From positions 1-26,124 of the forward strand of contig JBBRMQ010000027.1 in NCBI GenBank assembly GCA_038230775.1: a stretch of 26,124 bases of DNA, given 5' to 3'. Shown piece after piece: positions 17,080 to 25,420 of this stretch. This stretch comes from JBBRMQ01 sp038230775. Lineage in GTDB: Bacteria; Acidobacteriota; Thermoanaerobaculia; Gp7-AA8. The position numbers and the translations under genes are program-made. The notes beneath the pieces are model-generated. The model made no database searches. It had not been told where the DNA came from and saw only the letters and a program-made list of their open reading frames with translations. The number at the start of each line of letters is the position of its first letter. The stretch's first letter is position 1.

Positions 17080-17843
17080 ACCGCCTTACTCGATTGGCAC
17101 TTCGGACACCAGTACGTCCCGCGCACGTCCGTTCCCTGCTTGCGATACTCGATTCGTGCGCCACACTTGCGGCACGGGTCGCCGCCGCGCTCGTATACCG
17201 CCCAGCGGTTCCGTGACTCGATCGCGGCGCGGCGCATGATGCTTCGCGCGTGTTTGATCACTTTCGCGATGGTCTCGTCGTCGAGATTCTTCACGTGATC
17301 GAACGGATTCACATTCGCGGCATACAACGACTCGGACTTGTAGATGTTGCCGACGCCCGCCATCACGCGCTGGTTGAGCAGCACGTTCGCGATCTCTTCT
17401 TCGTTGTGCATCCGCATCCGTCGCATCACTTCCGCCGCGTCGAACTCTTCGGTGAGGATGTCGGGGCCAAGCGCGTCGAGGCCCGCGACCTCACCGCGAT
17501 GAAAGTCCGCGACCGGGATGTTGAATCCCACCGCCTCGAACTCGTCGGTTGCGATCACGATGCGCATGGCGCTTCTCGGCTGTCTCCAGCGCTCGCCGGG
17601 GCGGTAGATGTGCCAGCTTCCGTTCATGCGCATATGGGTACGAAGGATCAGCCGATCGGAGAACTCGATCAGCAGATGTTTGCCCGCCGCGCTCACGCGC
17701 TCGATCGTCTGCCCGCGCAGCGGAGCCTGATCGTCGACGCGCAGGAGCGCGGGAAATACGCTCTCGAATCGCGTGACTTTCCTGCCCGCCAGCGCGCGAT
17801 GCAGTGTCCGCGCGGCGCGGAAGATCGTGTCGCCTTCAGGCAC
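17070..17843 (-). CDS. Fpg/Nei-family DNA glycosylase (endonuclease VIII-like)
   Basis: This gene encodes 257 aa, a normal length for the family. The start is GTG at 17843, which overlaps the lhr stop by 8 nt (GTGCCTGA). The N-terminus MPEGDT is the Nei-type signature. After Met removal, Pro2 is the catalytic nucleophile and Glu3 the acid. Further landmarks are the AAGKHLL segment (about 52-58), the H2TH region NEEEIANVLLNQRVMAGVGNIYKSE (about 147-170), and a C-terminal zinc finger with CRKC and CPKC. The enzyme removes oxidised bases (mainly pyrimidines for Nei types) and cuts the strand by beta/delta elimination. Its tight overlap with lhr indicates co-transcription; a comparable lhr-nei pair is known in mycobacteria. 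Confidence 0.93.
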   Translation of the reverse strand: MPEGDTIFRAARTLHRALAGRKVTRFESVFPALLRVDDQAPLRGQTIERVSAAGKHLLIEFSDRLILRTHMRMNGSWHIYRPGERWRQPRSAMRIVIATDEFEAVGFNIPVADFHRGEVAGLDALGPDILTEEFDAAEVMRRMRMHNEEEIANVLLNQRVMAGVGNIYKSESLYAANVNPFDHVKNLDDETIAKVIKHARSIMRRAAIESRNRWAVYERGGDPCRKCGARIEYRKQGTDVRGTYWCPKCQSSKAVRM

Positions 17844-20800
17844 GTGGTCGCGCTCTCATCTGATAGCCATGCGCGGTGGCAACGAATCCGGCTTCAACCA
17901 GAAACGGCGCGATCGGCGAGTGCGACACGGGCTCGTCGTTCACTTCGGTGATCAGCATCGCGCGGCGGCGGCCCTCCTCGACCAGCGACGCGAGCGTCTT
18001 CGCCACGGCGCGCGCGACGGTACCGCGCTCCGGTTCGTCATCGGGGAGGTAGACGGACAGCTCCTTCCCGCCGCGCGAGATGTAGCACGCCATGCGGCCG
18101 TTCACGAGAATCACGCTTGCGCCGACGACGCGCATCAGCCCCTGCTCGGGCCATTTGAGCAAGGAGCCGTAAGGATTCGCCGGATCGGTCGCCGACAGCA
18201 TCACCGTTTCCGGCTCTTCGGGATCATCGCGAAACGAACGAAGCAGATCGATGGCACCTGCCGATGCGAACTGCGACGCGCCCAGCCCGGCGACGAAGTA
18301 TCCACGCCGGATCCGCCCTGCCTCTTCCATCGCCTTGAAGATCGGATACACGGCGCTGAATCCGCCGGCGATCGATTCCACGTGCGCCACCTCGCGCACC
18401 ACAATGCCGTATCGCGCGAGAAGCTGATGCGCGAGCGCGTTTGCGCGCTCGGTCGCGTTCGACGAGATCGGCGGCACCAGCGACCAGCGTCCCTGCGTGG
18501 TGGCGGGCGCCGTGCGTCGCGAGCGGAATTGCGGACGCGCCAACTGCCGCGTCTTTTTCGTGAACGAGCGCAGCGCGTGGAACGTGTCGTTGGTGATCGC
18601 GCCCGCCCACACCAGATCCCAGAGCGTATTCACGACGTCGTTGGCGAAACCGCCAACCGCAGCGTGGATTTCGGCGAAGAACGACGCGCCGTGCGCACGG
18701 AGATCGTCGGTGATCTGGTTCGGTTCGACGGTCGGAGATGGTGCGAGCAGCCTGAAATGATCGGTGAGGTAGAGCGCGATGCGCCCATCCTTATCGCCCA
18801 ACGGCTCAACTCCCGCCCAGACGATCTCGCCGGCCGCGCTCAGCATGTCGAGATCCGATGGCCGGTAGTCTTCGACGCGCGCGGCGAGGATCTCGCTCTC
18901 GAAAATCGACGCCGGCATCGAGACACCCTGCAGCGACTCGATCGCCTCCAGGAGCGCCTCCGGGCCCGTCCGCCGCTTGCCGACGTTCTGCCACCAGGTG
19001 ACGAGCCGCGCGAACGCGGTGGGCTCGACCGGCTCGACCTCATGGCGAAGCTTCGCGAGGGATCGGCGCCGGATGATGCGCAACACTTCCGAGTCGCACC
19101 ACTCGCGCTGCGATCCGCCCGGACGGAACTCTCCTTCGACGATGCGGCCGCGATCGACGAAGCGTTCGAGCGCGGTCATGATCACCGCGATGCCCAGTCC
19201 GTAGCGGCGAGCGACTTCACCCGGAGTGAACGGCCCGTGCGTGCGCGCGTAGCGAAGTACCAGATCGCCGATCGGATCGGCGACGGGCTCCAGCAACCGC
19301 TCCGCGATTCCGTGCGGCAGCGGAACTCCGAGCGCGTCGCGATAGCGGCTCGCGTCTTCGATCGCGATCCAGCGGCGCTCACGTGCGACGCCGACGTCGA
19401 GGATGCGTCGCGCTTTCGCCAGCTCTTCGATCGGTGTGCGCGCTTCACCCAGGTAGCGCGCCGCGACCTCCGCATCGCTCAAGTCGCCGAGGCGGAGGAG
19501 AAGATCGTGCAGGGCGTCGGGCGACTTGGCCTTGTGCCGCTCGTCGAGGTGCTGCAGCTCCATCTCGATCTGCGCGATGGCCTCGGGATCGAGCAGCTCG
19601 CGCAGCTCCGGTTCCCCCAACAGCTCGCGCAACTGCGACTGATCGATGGCCAGCGCCTGCGCGCGCCGCTCCGCCAGAGGTGCATCACCGTCGTAGATGA
19701 AATTCGCGACGTAGCGAAACAAGAGCGACGCAGCGAAGGGCGATGGCTTTTCGGTGTCGGCAACCACGACGCGGATCGTTCGCTCCCGCACCTTCTTGAG
19801 CGTCTCCACCAGCGCCTGCACGTCGAAGACATCGCGCAGACACTCGCGGTAAGCCTCGAGCATCATCGGAAACGATCCAAAGCGCGATGCGACCTGCAGA
19901 AGGTCGTACGCTCGCTTTCGCTGCTGCCACAACGGCGCCCTCACTCCCGGCCGATGCCGCGGCAGCAGCAGCGCGCGTGCGGCGGCTTCCCGAAATTTCG
20001 CCGCGAAGATCGAGCTGGCACCGAGCTGGCGGATGACGAGCTGCTCGACTTCGTCGGCATCGGGGATCACGAGCTCAGCGGATGGCGGCGCGTCGGTGTC
20101 CGGGAAACGAATGATGAAGCCGTCGTCGCTCCACATCGTCTCCACGTCGATCGCCAGCTCCCTCCGCACCTTCGCCGTGACGGCCATCGACCATGGAGCG
20201 TGAATCTTCCCGCCCAACGGCGTGAGGACACACACGCGCCAGTCGCCGAGGTCGTCGACGACGCGCTCGATGACGATGGTGCGGTCGTCGGGGATCGCAC
20301 CCGTCGCCGCGTGCTGATCGGCGAGGTATTGCAGGAAGTTGTTCGCCGCGCGCTCGTCGAGATCGTGCTGTTTCACCAGGCGCTTGATCGCGTCCTTCGG
20401 CTTGGATTCGCGGATCTCGCGAACGAGCTTGCCAATCTCCAGGCCGAACGGGACGGTGCGCTCCGCGGCATCGGCGCGCCAGAACGGCATCTTCCCCGGC
20501 TCTCCCGGCGCGGGCGTGACGAGCACTCGATCGTGGGTGATCTCCTCGATGCGCCAGGTCGAGGCGCCTAACATGAACGTCTCCCCGACGCGCGACTCGA
20601 AGACCATCTCTTCATCGAGCTCGCCGACCCGCGCGCTTCCCTTCTCCGCGCCGGCCAGGAAGACACCGAAGAGACCGCGGTCCGGGATCGTGCCCCCGCT
20701 GATGATCGCCACCTGCTTCGAACCGGGCCGCGCGGTGATGAGGTTCGTCATCCGGTCCCATGTCACGCGCGGACGGAGCTCCGCGAATTCATCCGACGGA

Positions 20801-22242
20801 TAGAGCCCCGACAGCATGTCCATCACGCCGTCAAATGAGGTGCGGCTCAACTCTTCGAACGGAGCGGCGCGGCGGATCGTGTTGTACAGATCATCGGCGT
20901 GCCATTGTTCGACGGAGACCATCGCCACCATCTGCTGTGCCAGCACGTCCAGCGGATTCCTCGGATACCGCGTCGGCTCGATCGAGCCGCGATGCATCGA
21001 GTCGGTGACCGCGGCGCACGCGAGAAGGTCGCCCCGATACTTCGGAAAGATGATGCCCTCGCTCGTCGCGCCGACCTGATGCGACGCGCGACCGATGCGC
21101 TGCATCCCGCTCGCGATCGACGGCGGTGCCTCGACCTGGATCACGAGATCGATGGCGCCCATGTCGATCCCGAGCTCCAGCGAGGACGTGGCGACAAGCG
21201 CGGGCAGCCGCCCCGATTTCAGGTTGTCTTCGATTTCCGTGCGCTGCGCGCGCGCGATCGAGCCGTGGTGCGCCTGCACGAGCGTCTCGCCGGCGAGCTC
21301 GTTCAGCGCTCCCGCCAGCCGTTCCGCGAGCCGCCGCGAGTTCACGAAAATCAGCGTCGATCGGTGGGAGCGGATGAGCTCGAGCAGCCGCGGATGAATC
21401 GCGGGCCAGATCGAGCGCGACTTCTCGTCCTGCGCCGCGGGACCGCTCGGAATGCGATCGGCCGCCGATTCCGAGAGCCTGGCCATCTCTTCGACCGGAA
21501 CCTCGACGCGCAGAATGAGCTGCTTCTTCTCGCCGGTGTTGACGATGGTGACCGGCGACTCGCCGCCCAGAAATTTCGCCACTTCTTCGAGCGGACGCTG
21601 CGTCGCGGAGAGGCCGATGCGCTGCGGCGGCTTGTCGCACAGACGCGACAAGCGCTCCAGCGAGAGCGCGAGGTGTGCGCCGCGCTTGTTCGGAACGAGC
21701 GCGTGGATCTCATCGATGATGATCGTCTCGACGCCGCGCAGCATCTCGCGAACGTTCGACGTCAGCATCAGGTAGATCGACTCCGGCGTCGTGATGAGGA
21801 TGTCGGTCGGATCGCGCAAAAAACGGCTGCGCTCGGCACTCGGCGTATCGCCCGATCGGATCGCAATCGATGGCGTCACGAACGCGTCGCCGCGCTCCGT
21901 CGCGATGCGCGCGATCCCGGTCAGCGGCGCGCGCAGATTTCGCTCGACATCGACAGCAAGTGCTTTGAGCGGAGAGATGTAGACGACGCGGCATCGGCGT
22001 TCCTTCGGGGGCGGCGGCGCGAACATCAGCCGGTCCAGACAGGACAGAAACGCGGTGAGCGTCTTGCCGCTGCCGGTCGGCGCGAAGATCAGTGTCCAGT
22101 CGCCCGCCCCGATCGGCGGCCATCCCAAATTCTGGGCGCGCGTCGGCGCTCCGAATGCAGTCGTGAACCACTCGCGAACCGCCGGATGAAAGGCGGCAAG
22201 CGGCGATGTGACGTCAGGTACAACCGGGGTGCCGCTGGACAT
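17836..22242 (-). CDS. lhr: ATP-dependent helicase Lhr
   Basis: This gene encodes 1468 aa, close to the size of long Lhr proteins (about 1500). It is a superfamily-2 DNA helicase that moves 3' to 5' and is implicated in DNA repair. The start is ATG 22242 with AAGGAG 3 nt upstream; the TTG at 22263 is unlikely. Motif I is APTGSGKT (residues 54-61), motif II DEIH (177-180), and motif III appears in GLSATQRPLEEV. The second RecA domain has TLIFVNSRRLAERLA, LVATSSLELGIDMG and the QRIGRASHQVG motif VI. A long C-terminal region follows with the winged-helix/beta-barrel module and the Lhr-specific extension. All helicase motifs are intact. The stop overlaps nei. It is divergent from the MBL-fold hydrolase gene, with 61 bp between the starts. 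Confidence 0.96.
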   Translation of the reverse strand: MSSGTPVVPDVTSPLAAFHPAVREWFTTAFGAPTRAQNLGWPPIGAGDWTLIFAPTGSGKTLTAFLSCLDRLMFAPPPPKERRCRVVYISPLKALAVDVERNLRAPLTGIARIATERGDAFVTPSIAIRSGDTPSAERSRFLRDPTDILITTPESIYLMLTSNVREMLRGVETIIIDEIHALVPNKRGAHLALSLERLSRLCDKPPQRIGLSATQRPLEEVAKFLGGESPVTIVNTGEKKQLILRVEVPVEEMARLSESAADRIPSGPAAQDEKSRSIWPAIHPRLLELIRSHRSTLIFVNSRRLAERLAGALNELAGETLVQAHHGSIARAQRTEIEDNLKSGRLPALVATSSLELGIDMGAIDLVIQVEAPPSIASGMQRIGRASHQVGATSEGIIFPKYRGDLLACAAVTDSMHRGSIEPTRYPRNPLDVLAQQMVAMVSVEQWHADDLYNTIRRAAPFEELSRTSFDGVMDMLSGLYPSDEFAELRPRVTWDRMTNLITARPGSKQVAIISGGTIPDRGLFGVFLAGAEKGSARVGELDEEMVFESRVGETFMLGASTWRIEEITHDRVLVTPAPGEPGKMPFWRADAAERTVPFGLEIGKLVREIRESKPKDAIKRLVKQHDLDERAANNFLQYLADQHAATGAIPDDRTIVIERVVDDLGDWRVCVLTPLGGKIHAPWSMAVTAKVRRELAIDVETMWSDDGFIIRFPDTDAPPSAELVIPDADEVEQLVIRQLGASSIFAAKFREAAARALLLPRHRPGVRAPLWQQRKRAYDLLQVASRFGSFPMMLEAYRECLRDVFDVQALVETLKKVRERTIRVVVADTEKPSPFAASLLFRYVANFIYDGDAPLAERRAQALAIDQSQLRELLGEPELRELLDPEAIAQIEMELQHLDERHKAKSPDALHDLLLRLGDLSDAEVAARYLGEARTPIEELAKARRILDVGVARERRWIAIEDASRYRDALGVPLPHGIAERLLEPVADPIGDLVLRYARTHGPFTPGEVARRYGLGIAVIMTALERFVDRGRIVEGEFRPGGSQREWCDSEVLRIIRRRSLAKLRHEVEPVEPTAFARLVTWWQNVGKRRTGPEALLEAIESLQGVSMPASIFESEILAARVEDYRPSDLDMLSAAGEIVWAGVEPLGDKDGRIALYLTDHFRLLAPSPTVEPNQITDDLRAHGASFFAEIHAAVGGFANDVVNTLWDLVWAGAITNDTFHALRSFTKKTRQLARPQFRSRRTAPATTQGRWSLVPPISSNATERANALAHQLLARYGIVVREVAHVESIAGGFSAVYPIFKAMEEAGRIRRGYFVAGLGASQFASAGAIDLLRSFRDDPEEPETVMLSATDPANPYGSLLKWPEQGLMRVVGASVILVNGRMACYISRGGKELSVYLPDDEPERGTVARAVAKTLASLVEEGRRRAMLITEVNDEPVSHSPIAPFLVEAGFVATAHGYQMRARPRA

Positions 22243-22303
22243 TAACTCCTTCCACTGCAACAATATTTACTCGGACCCAACTCCCGCGACAGATAGGAAT
22301 CGA

Positions 22304-23068
22304 ATGCGGCTCAAGGTGCTCGGCGCATATGGTGCGTCGGATGCAGAACACAATTTGACCGGGTACCTGCTCGACGACTGGCTTGCCGTCGACGCTGGGA
22401 CGCTCACGTCGAAATTGTCTCTCGCACAACAAGCCCGCATCCAGGCGGTCTTCATCACCCATACCCACGCCGACCACATCCGCGATCTGCCGCACCTCAT
22501 TCACAACCGATTCAGCGCAAATGCCAGTCCACTCACGATTTTCGCCGCCAAGGACGTGATGGAGCTTCTCCTGGAAAACGTCTTCAACGGCATCGTGTGG
22601 CCGGACTTCTCGACGCTGGTCTCTCCCCTCACCGGAAAGCCGGCCGTCTACTACCGGCCGCTCGTGAATGGAAAGAAGACCATTTTCAACGAGGTCGGTC
22701 TCACCCCGGTTCCGGTCAATCACCAGATTCCGGCATCCGGCGTCATCGTCGAGATGAACGGCCAGGCGATGGCGTTCACGGGCGACACCGGTCCGACGAA
22801 CGAGATCTGGAAGCGGACGAACAAGATCGCGAATGTCGTGGCCGTGGTGACCGAAGCGTCGTTTCCGAACGATCAGCAGTCGCTGGCGGATGATTCCGCG
22901 CACCTCTCGCCGCAGACCTTCGGGGAAGAGCTGAAGAAGATCACCGTCGACGCACCGGTCTACGCGAGCCATCGCAAGATTCCGTTCGAGCGCGACATCG
23001 AGTCGCAGATCCGGAACCTGCGCGACCGGCGCGCGCGCGTGCTGCTGGAGAAAAATTACACGCTGTAG
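22304..23068 (+). CDS. MBL-fold metal hydrolase (cyclic-nucleotide PDE-II-like)
   Basis: This gene encodes 254 aa from ATG 22304. Earlier in-frame starts would place the N-terminus inside the divergent lhr promoter region. The metallo-beta-lactamase signature is HTHADH with His53, His55, Asp57 and His58. Later metal-site residues are likely in FTGDTG (about 161-166) and in the final YASHRKIP. The segment between, with DLPHLIHNRF and NGIVWPDFSTL, resembles class-II 3',5'-cyclic-nucleotide phosphodiesterases, so the substrate may be a cyclic nucleotide. This is weaker than the fold assignment. It has no signal peptide and is cytoplasmic. AGGA lies about 6 nt before the start. Confidence 0.8.
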   Translation: MRLKVLGAYGASDAEHNLTGYLLDDWLAVDAGTLTSKLSLAQQARIQAVFITHTHADHIRDLPHLIHNRFSANASPLTIFAAKDVMELLLENVFNGIVWPDFSTLVSPLTGKPAVYYRPLVNGKKTIFNEVGLTPVPVNHQIPASGVIVEMNGQAMAFTGDTGPTNEIWKRTNKIANVVAVVTEASFPNDQQSLADDSAHLSPQTFGEELKKITVDAPVYASHRKIPFERDIESQIRNLRDRRARVLLEKNYTL

Positions 23069-23077
23069 TCCGGCGGT

Positions 23078-23154
23078 GTCGTCCCGAGCGTAGCGAGGGA
23101 TCCCCCACGACCTTGCGATGGGGATTCCTCACCGTCTTCGCGGATCGGAATGAC
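23078..23154. repeat. Intergenic inverted-repeat element
   Basis: The element starts GTCGTCCCGAGCGTAGCGAG and ends with the approximate reverse complement (...CGGATCGGAATGAC). Inner arms GATCCCCCA and TGGGGATTC pair around a short centre. It looks like one of the small dispersed imperfect palindromes of GC-rich bacterial genomes. Only one copy is in this window. It lies immediately upstream of the -10-like box of the glycosyltransferase gene. Confidence 0.6.
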
Positions 23155-23156
23155 AC

Positions 23157-23162
23157 TAAACT
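23157..23162 (+). promoter_or_regulatory. -10-like box before the glycosyltransferase gene
   Basis: TAAACT (4/6 match to TATAAT) ends 7 nt before GTG 23170. No Shine-Dalgarno sequence is present. Together with the preceding repeat it argues against the longer reading from 23113. Confidence 0.4.
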
Positions 23163-23169
23163 TCCGAAT

Positions 23170-24000
23170 GTGCGCCCTCCCGTCACCGCGATCATCCACA
23201 CCCTCGATGAGCGCGACTACATCGAAGACTGTCTGAAGTCTGTCGATTGGGCGGACGAGATCTACGTCATCGACTCCTTCTCCACCGACGGAACGGTCGA
23301 GCTCATTCGCGAACGCTTCCCGCAAGTCCGCCTGGAGCAACGCGAATACCTCGGCGCCGCCGCCACGAAAAACTACGCGATCGACCGCGCGACGCACGAC
23401 TGGATCTTCGTGATCGACGCGGACGAGCTGGTGACGCCGAAGCTGCGGGCCGAGATCCTGAAGACACTCGGCGGAGAGTTGAAGTTCTGGGCGTACTCGA
23501 TCGGGCGCTTTAACTTTATGTTAGGCCAGCCGGTGCGCTTCAGCGGACTGCAGCGCGATCGCGTCACCCGTCTCTTTCATCGCAAGCATGCGCGCTATCC
23601 GAACAAGCGCGTCCACGCGGATCTGCTCGTCGATGGCCAGAACGGCCAGCTGCGATCGAAAATGGATCATTACTACGTCCGCGACTTCGATCACATGATC
23701 GCCAAGATGACGCGCTACGCGTACTGGGCAGCGGCGCAGATGTACATCGACGGAAAACGCGCGTCGGCGTTCGACATCTTCAGTCATACCCTCGGTCGCT
23801 TCATCCGCGACTACATCTTCAACTTCGGCTTCCTCGACGGCGCACGCGGCCTGATCTCCGTCGGCATGCACGTCTACTACACCTTCTGGAAGTACACGAA
23901 GTTGTGGGAGTTCCACCGGTTGAAGCAGATGGGAAAGCCGATCACCCTTCCCAAACTCGACAAAGATCTGGAGAGGTGGCAGTTGCCGTGGGAGAAGTAG
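23170..24000 (+). CDS. Family-2 glycosyltransferase (WaaE/KdtX-like)
   Basis: This gene encodes 276 aa. The start is GTG 23170, because the frame upstream is intergenic repeat sequence. The N-terminal nucleotide-sugar domain starts VTAIIHTLDERDYIEDCLKSV. It has IDSFSTDGTVELI (about 35-47), the TKNYAID stretch and the metal-binding DADE (Asp83, Asp85). The rest matches the GT2 proteins that add sugars to lipopolysaccharide core, with a conserved RLFHRKHARYPNKRVHADLL region (about 133-152). The C-terminus has an amphipathic helix that likely touches the membrane. It is cytoplasmic and peripheral. Its position next to an O-antigen-type exporter supports a role in surface polysaccharide. It has one TTA codon at 23521, followed by GGC. 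Confidence 0.88.
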   Translation: MRPPVTAIIHTLDERDYIEDCLKSVDWADEIYVIDSFSTDGTVELIRERFPQVRLEQREYLGAAATKNYAIDRATHDWIFVIDADELVTPKLRAEILKTLGGELKFWAYSIGRFNFMLGQPVRFSGLQRDRVTRLFHRKHARYPNKRVHADLLVDGQNGQLRSKMDHYYVRDFDHMIAKMTRYAYWAAAQMYIDGKRASAFDIFSHTLGRFIRDYIFNFGFLDGARGLISVGMHVYYTFWKYTKLWEFHRLKQMGKPITLPKLDKDLERWQLPWEK

Positions 24001-24047
24001 GACGCGAACAATTCATGCGCCGCGATTGAGTGATCTCGCGCCGCCCA

Positions 24048-24069
24048 CCCACACCGGTTCCGGTGTGGG
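24048..24069. terminator. Hairpin between convergent genes
   Basis: CCCACACCGG and CCGGTGTGGG form a 10-bp GC-rich stem with almost no loop, in the 94-bp gap between the glycosyltransferase gene and the end of the Wzt gene. It can act on both strands. There is no T-run, so it is a probable but not classical terminator. Confidence 0.55.
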
Positions 24070-24094
24070 CGGGAGGCACGAGACATGCGGCCCT

Positions 24095-25420
24095 CTACTT
24101 CTTCTTCTTGGCAGTCTGCAGCGCTTCCGCGATGTCGGCCGGCACATGCCGCGGGGCGTCCGTCTCGCGCACTTTGATTCCGCCGTCGAACTTCCACTGA
24201 TGTTTCGGGCGGTAGACACCGATGTCGTGAACGCGCGCGCCGACGACGAAGCGCAGCACTCCGCGGCGGTAGTCGAATGCGCGGCCGTTGCGCGTATGCA
24301 CCGCGGCGTCGAGCCGGTAGGTTCCGGCAACGAGGTCGAGCGACGGCATCACGAAGCGCACACGCCCCTTGGATTCGAGATGCTCCGCCGCGAAGCCTTC
24401 GAGATCGGTGTTCGTCCCGTATACGCACGTACCGTCGGCGTGATAGATGCCGATCCCGAACACGAAGTCATCCTGCGGCGTGTGCGCCTCGACATCGATG
24501 TCGATCGTCGCCGCCGCGCCGGGACCGAGGGCCACGAGCTCGTGGCCTTTGTCGTCGGTCAGCGCCACGCGATTGAGTACGACCTCGCCCGAGCCCCAGC
24601 GTTCCTCTTCGCTCGCCTCTTTCGGTGTCGTCACCGTTGGCGCCTCGGTCGCGGGCGGGATGGCCGAGGCCTGGCCTCCACTCACGTTCTGCAGATATTC
24701 ATCGACGACACGAACCGGGTCGCCGATGGACATGATTTCGCCCCGATCGAGCCACAGCGCGCGATCGCAGAGGTTACGCACCTGGTCGAGCTGGTGCGTG
24801 ACGAAGACGAGCGTCACGCCGCGATACTTCATCTCCTGAATCTTAGCCACGCACTTCGCGGAGAACTCTTCGTCGCCGACCGACAGCACTTCGTCGATCA
24901 GCAGGATGTCGGGGTCGACATGCACGGCGACGGCGAAGCCCAGTCGGACGTACATCCCGGAGGAGTACGTCTTGACCGGCTGATCGATGAAATCGCGGAT
25001 GCCGGAGAATTCGACGATGCGCTCGAAGCGCTCCTCGATGTCCTTGCGCGTGAGACCGAGCATGATGCCGTTGATGAAGATGTTTTCGCGGCCGGTGATC
25101 TCCGGATGAAATCCTGCGCCTAACTCGATGAGCGCGGCGATGCGTCCGCCCACGCGCACGTTGCCGCTCGTCGGCTTGAGAATTCCGGAGACCAGTTTCA
25201 GCAGGGTCGACTTGCCCGAGCCGTTGCGGCCGATGATTCCGAAGGCCTCTCCGCGATCGATGGCGAAGGAGACGCTCTTCAGCGCAGAGATGCTCGCCTC
25301 CGGCTCAAGCTTGAGATCACGCTTGAGCAGTGCGCTCTTGAGCGTCGCGAACTGCGAGCGGCGCCCCCACAGCCGATAGCTCTTCGACACGCGCTCGAGC
25401 GCGATGGCGTAGTTGGCCAC
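24095..25420 (-). CDS. wzt: Polysaccharide ABC exporter ATPase (Wzt type)
   Basis: This gene encodes 441 aa. The start is GTG 25420, which shares its G with the permease stop (TAGTG) and has GGAGG 7 nt upstream. The longer reading from 25993 runs through the permease gene in another frame and is rejected. The ATPase domain (about 1-245) has Walker A GRNGSGKST (64-72), the signature YSSGMYVRLGFA, Walker B ILLIDEVLSVGD and the switch His in FVTHQLDQV. A linker (about 250-280) rich in Ala, Thr, Pro and Glu follows, then a C-terminal beta-sandwich (about 280-425) like the Wzt carbohydrate-binding domain, which recognises the modified end of the glycan. It drives export of O-antigen or another surface polysaccharide. 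The C-terminus ends in a Lys run. Confidence 0.92.
   Translation of the reverse strand: MANYAIALERVSKSYRLWGRRSQFATLKSALLKRDLKLEPEASISALKSVSFAIDRGEAFGIIGRNGSGKSTLLKLVSGILKPTSGNVRVGGRIAALIELGAGFHPEITGRENIFINGIMLGLTRKDIEERFERIVEFSGIRDFIDQPVKTYSSGMYVRLGFAVAVHVDPDILLIDEVLSVGDEEFSAKCVAKIQEMKYRGVTLVFVTHQLDQVRNLCDRALWLDRGEIMSIGDPVRVVDEYLQNVSGGQASAIPPATEAPTVTTPKEASEEERWGSGEVVLNRVALTDDKGHELVALGPGAAATIDIDVEAHTPQDDFVFGIGIYHADGTCVYGTNTDLEGFAAEHLESKGRVRFVMPSLDLVAGTYRLDAAVHTRNGRAFDYRRGVLRFVVGARVHDIGVYRPKHQWKFDGGIKVRETDAPRHVPADIAEALQTAKKKK

Noticed and set aside
17773..20571. 932-residue plus-strand open frame opposite lhr (also 20899-22245)
   Set aside because: Arg/Asp/Ala-rich composition and no recognisable motif. 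It is a typical antisense shadow of a GC-rich gene, while lhr on the other strand has all helicase motifs.
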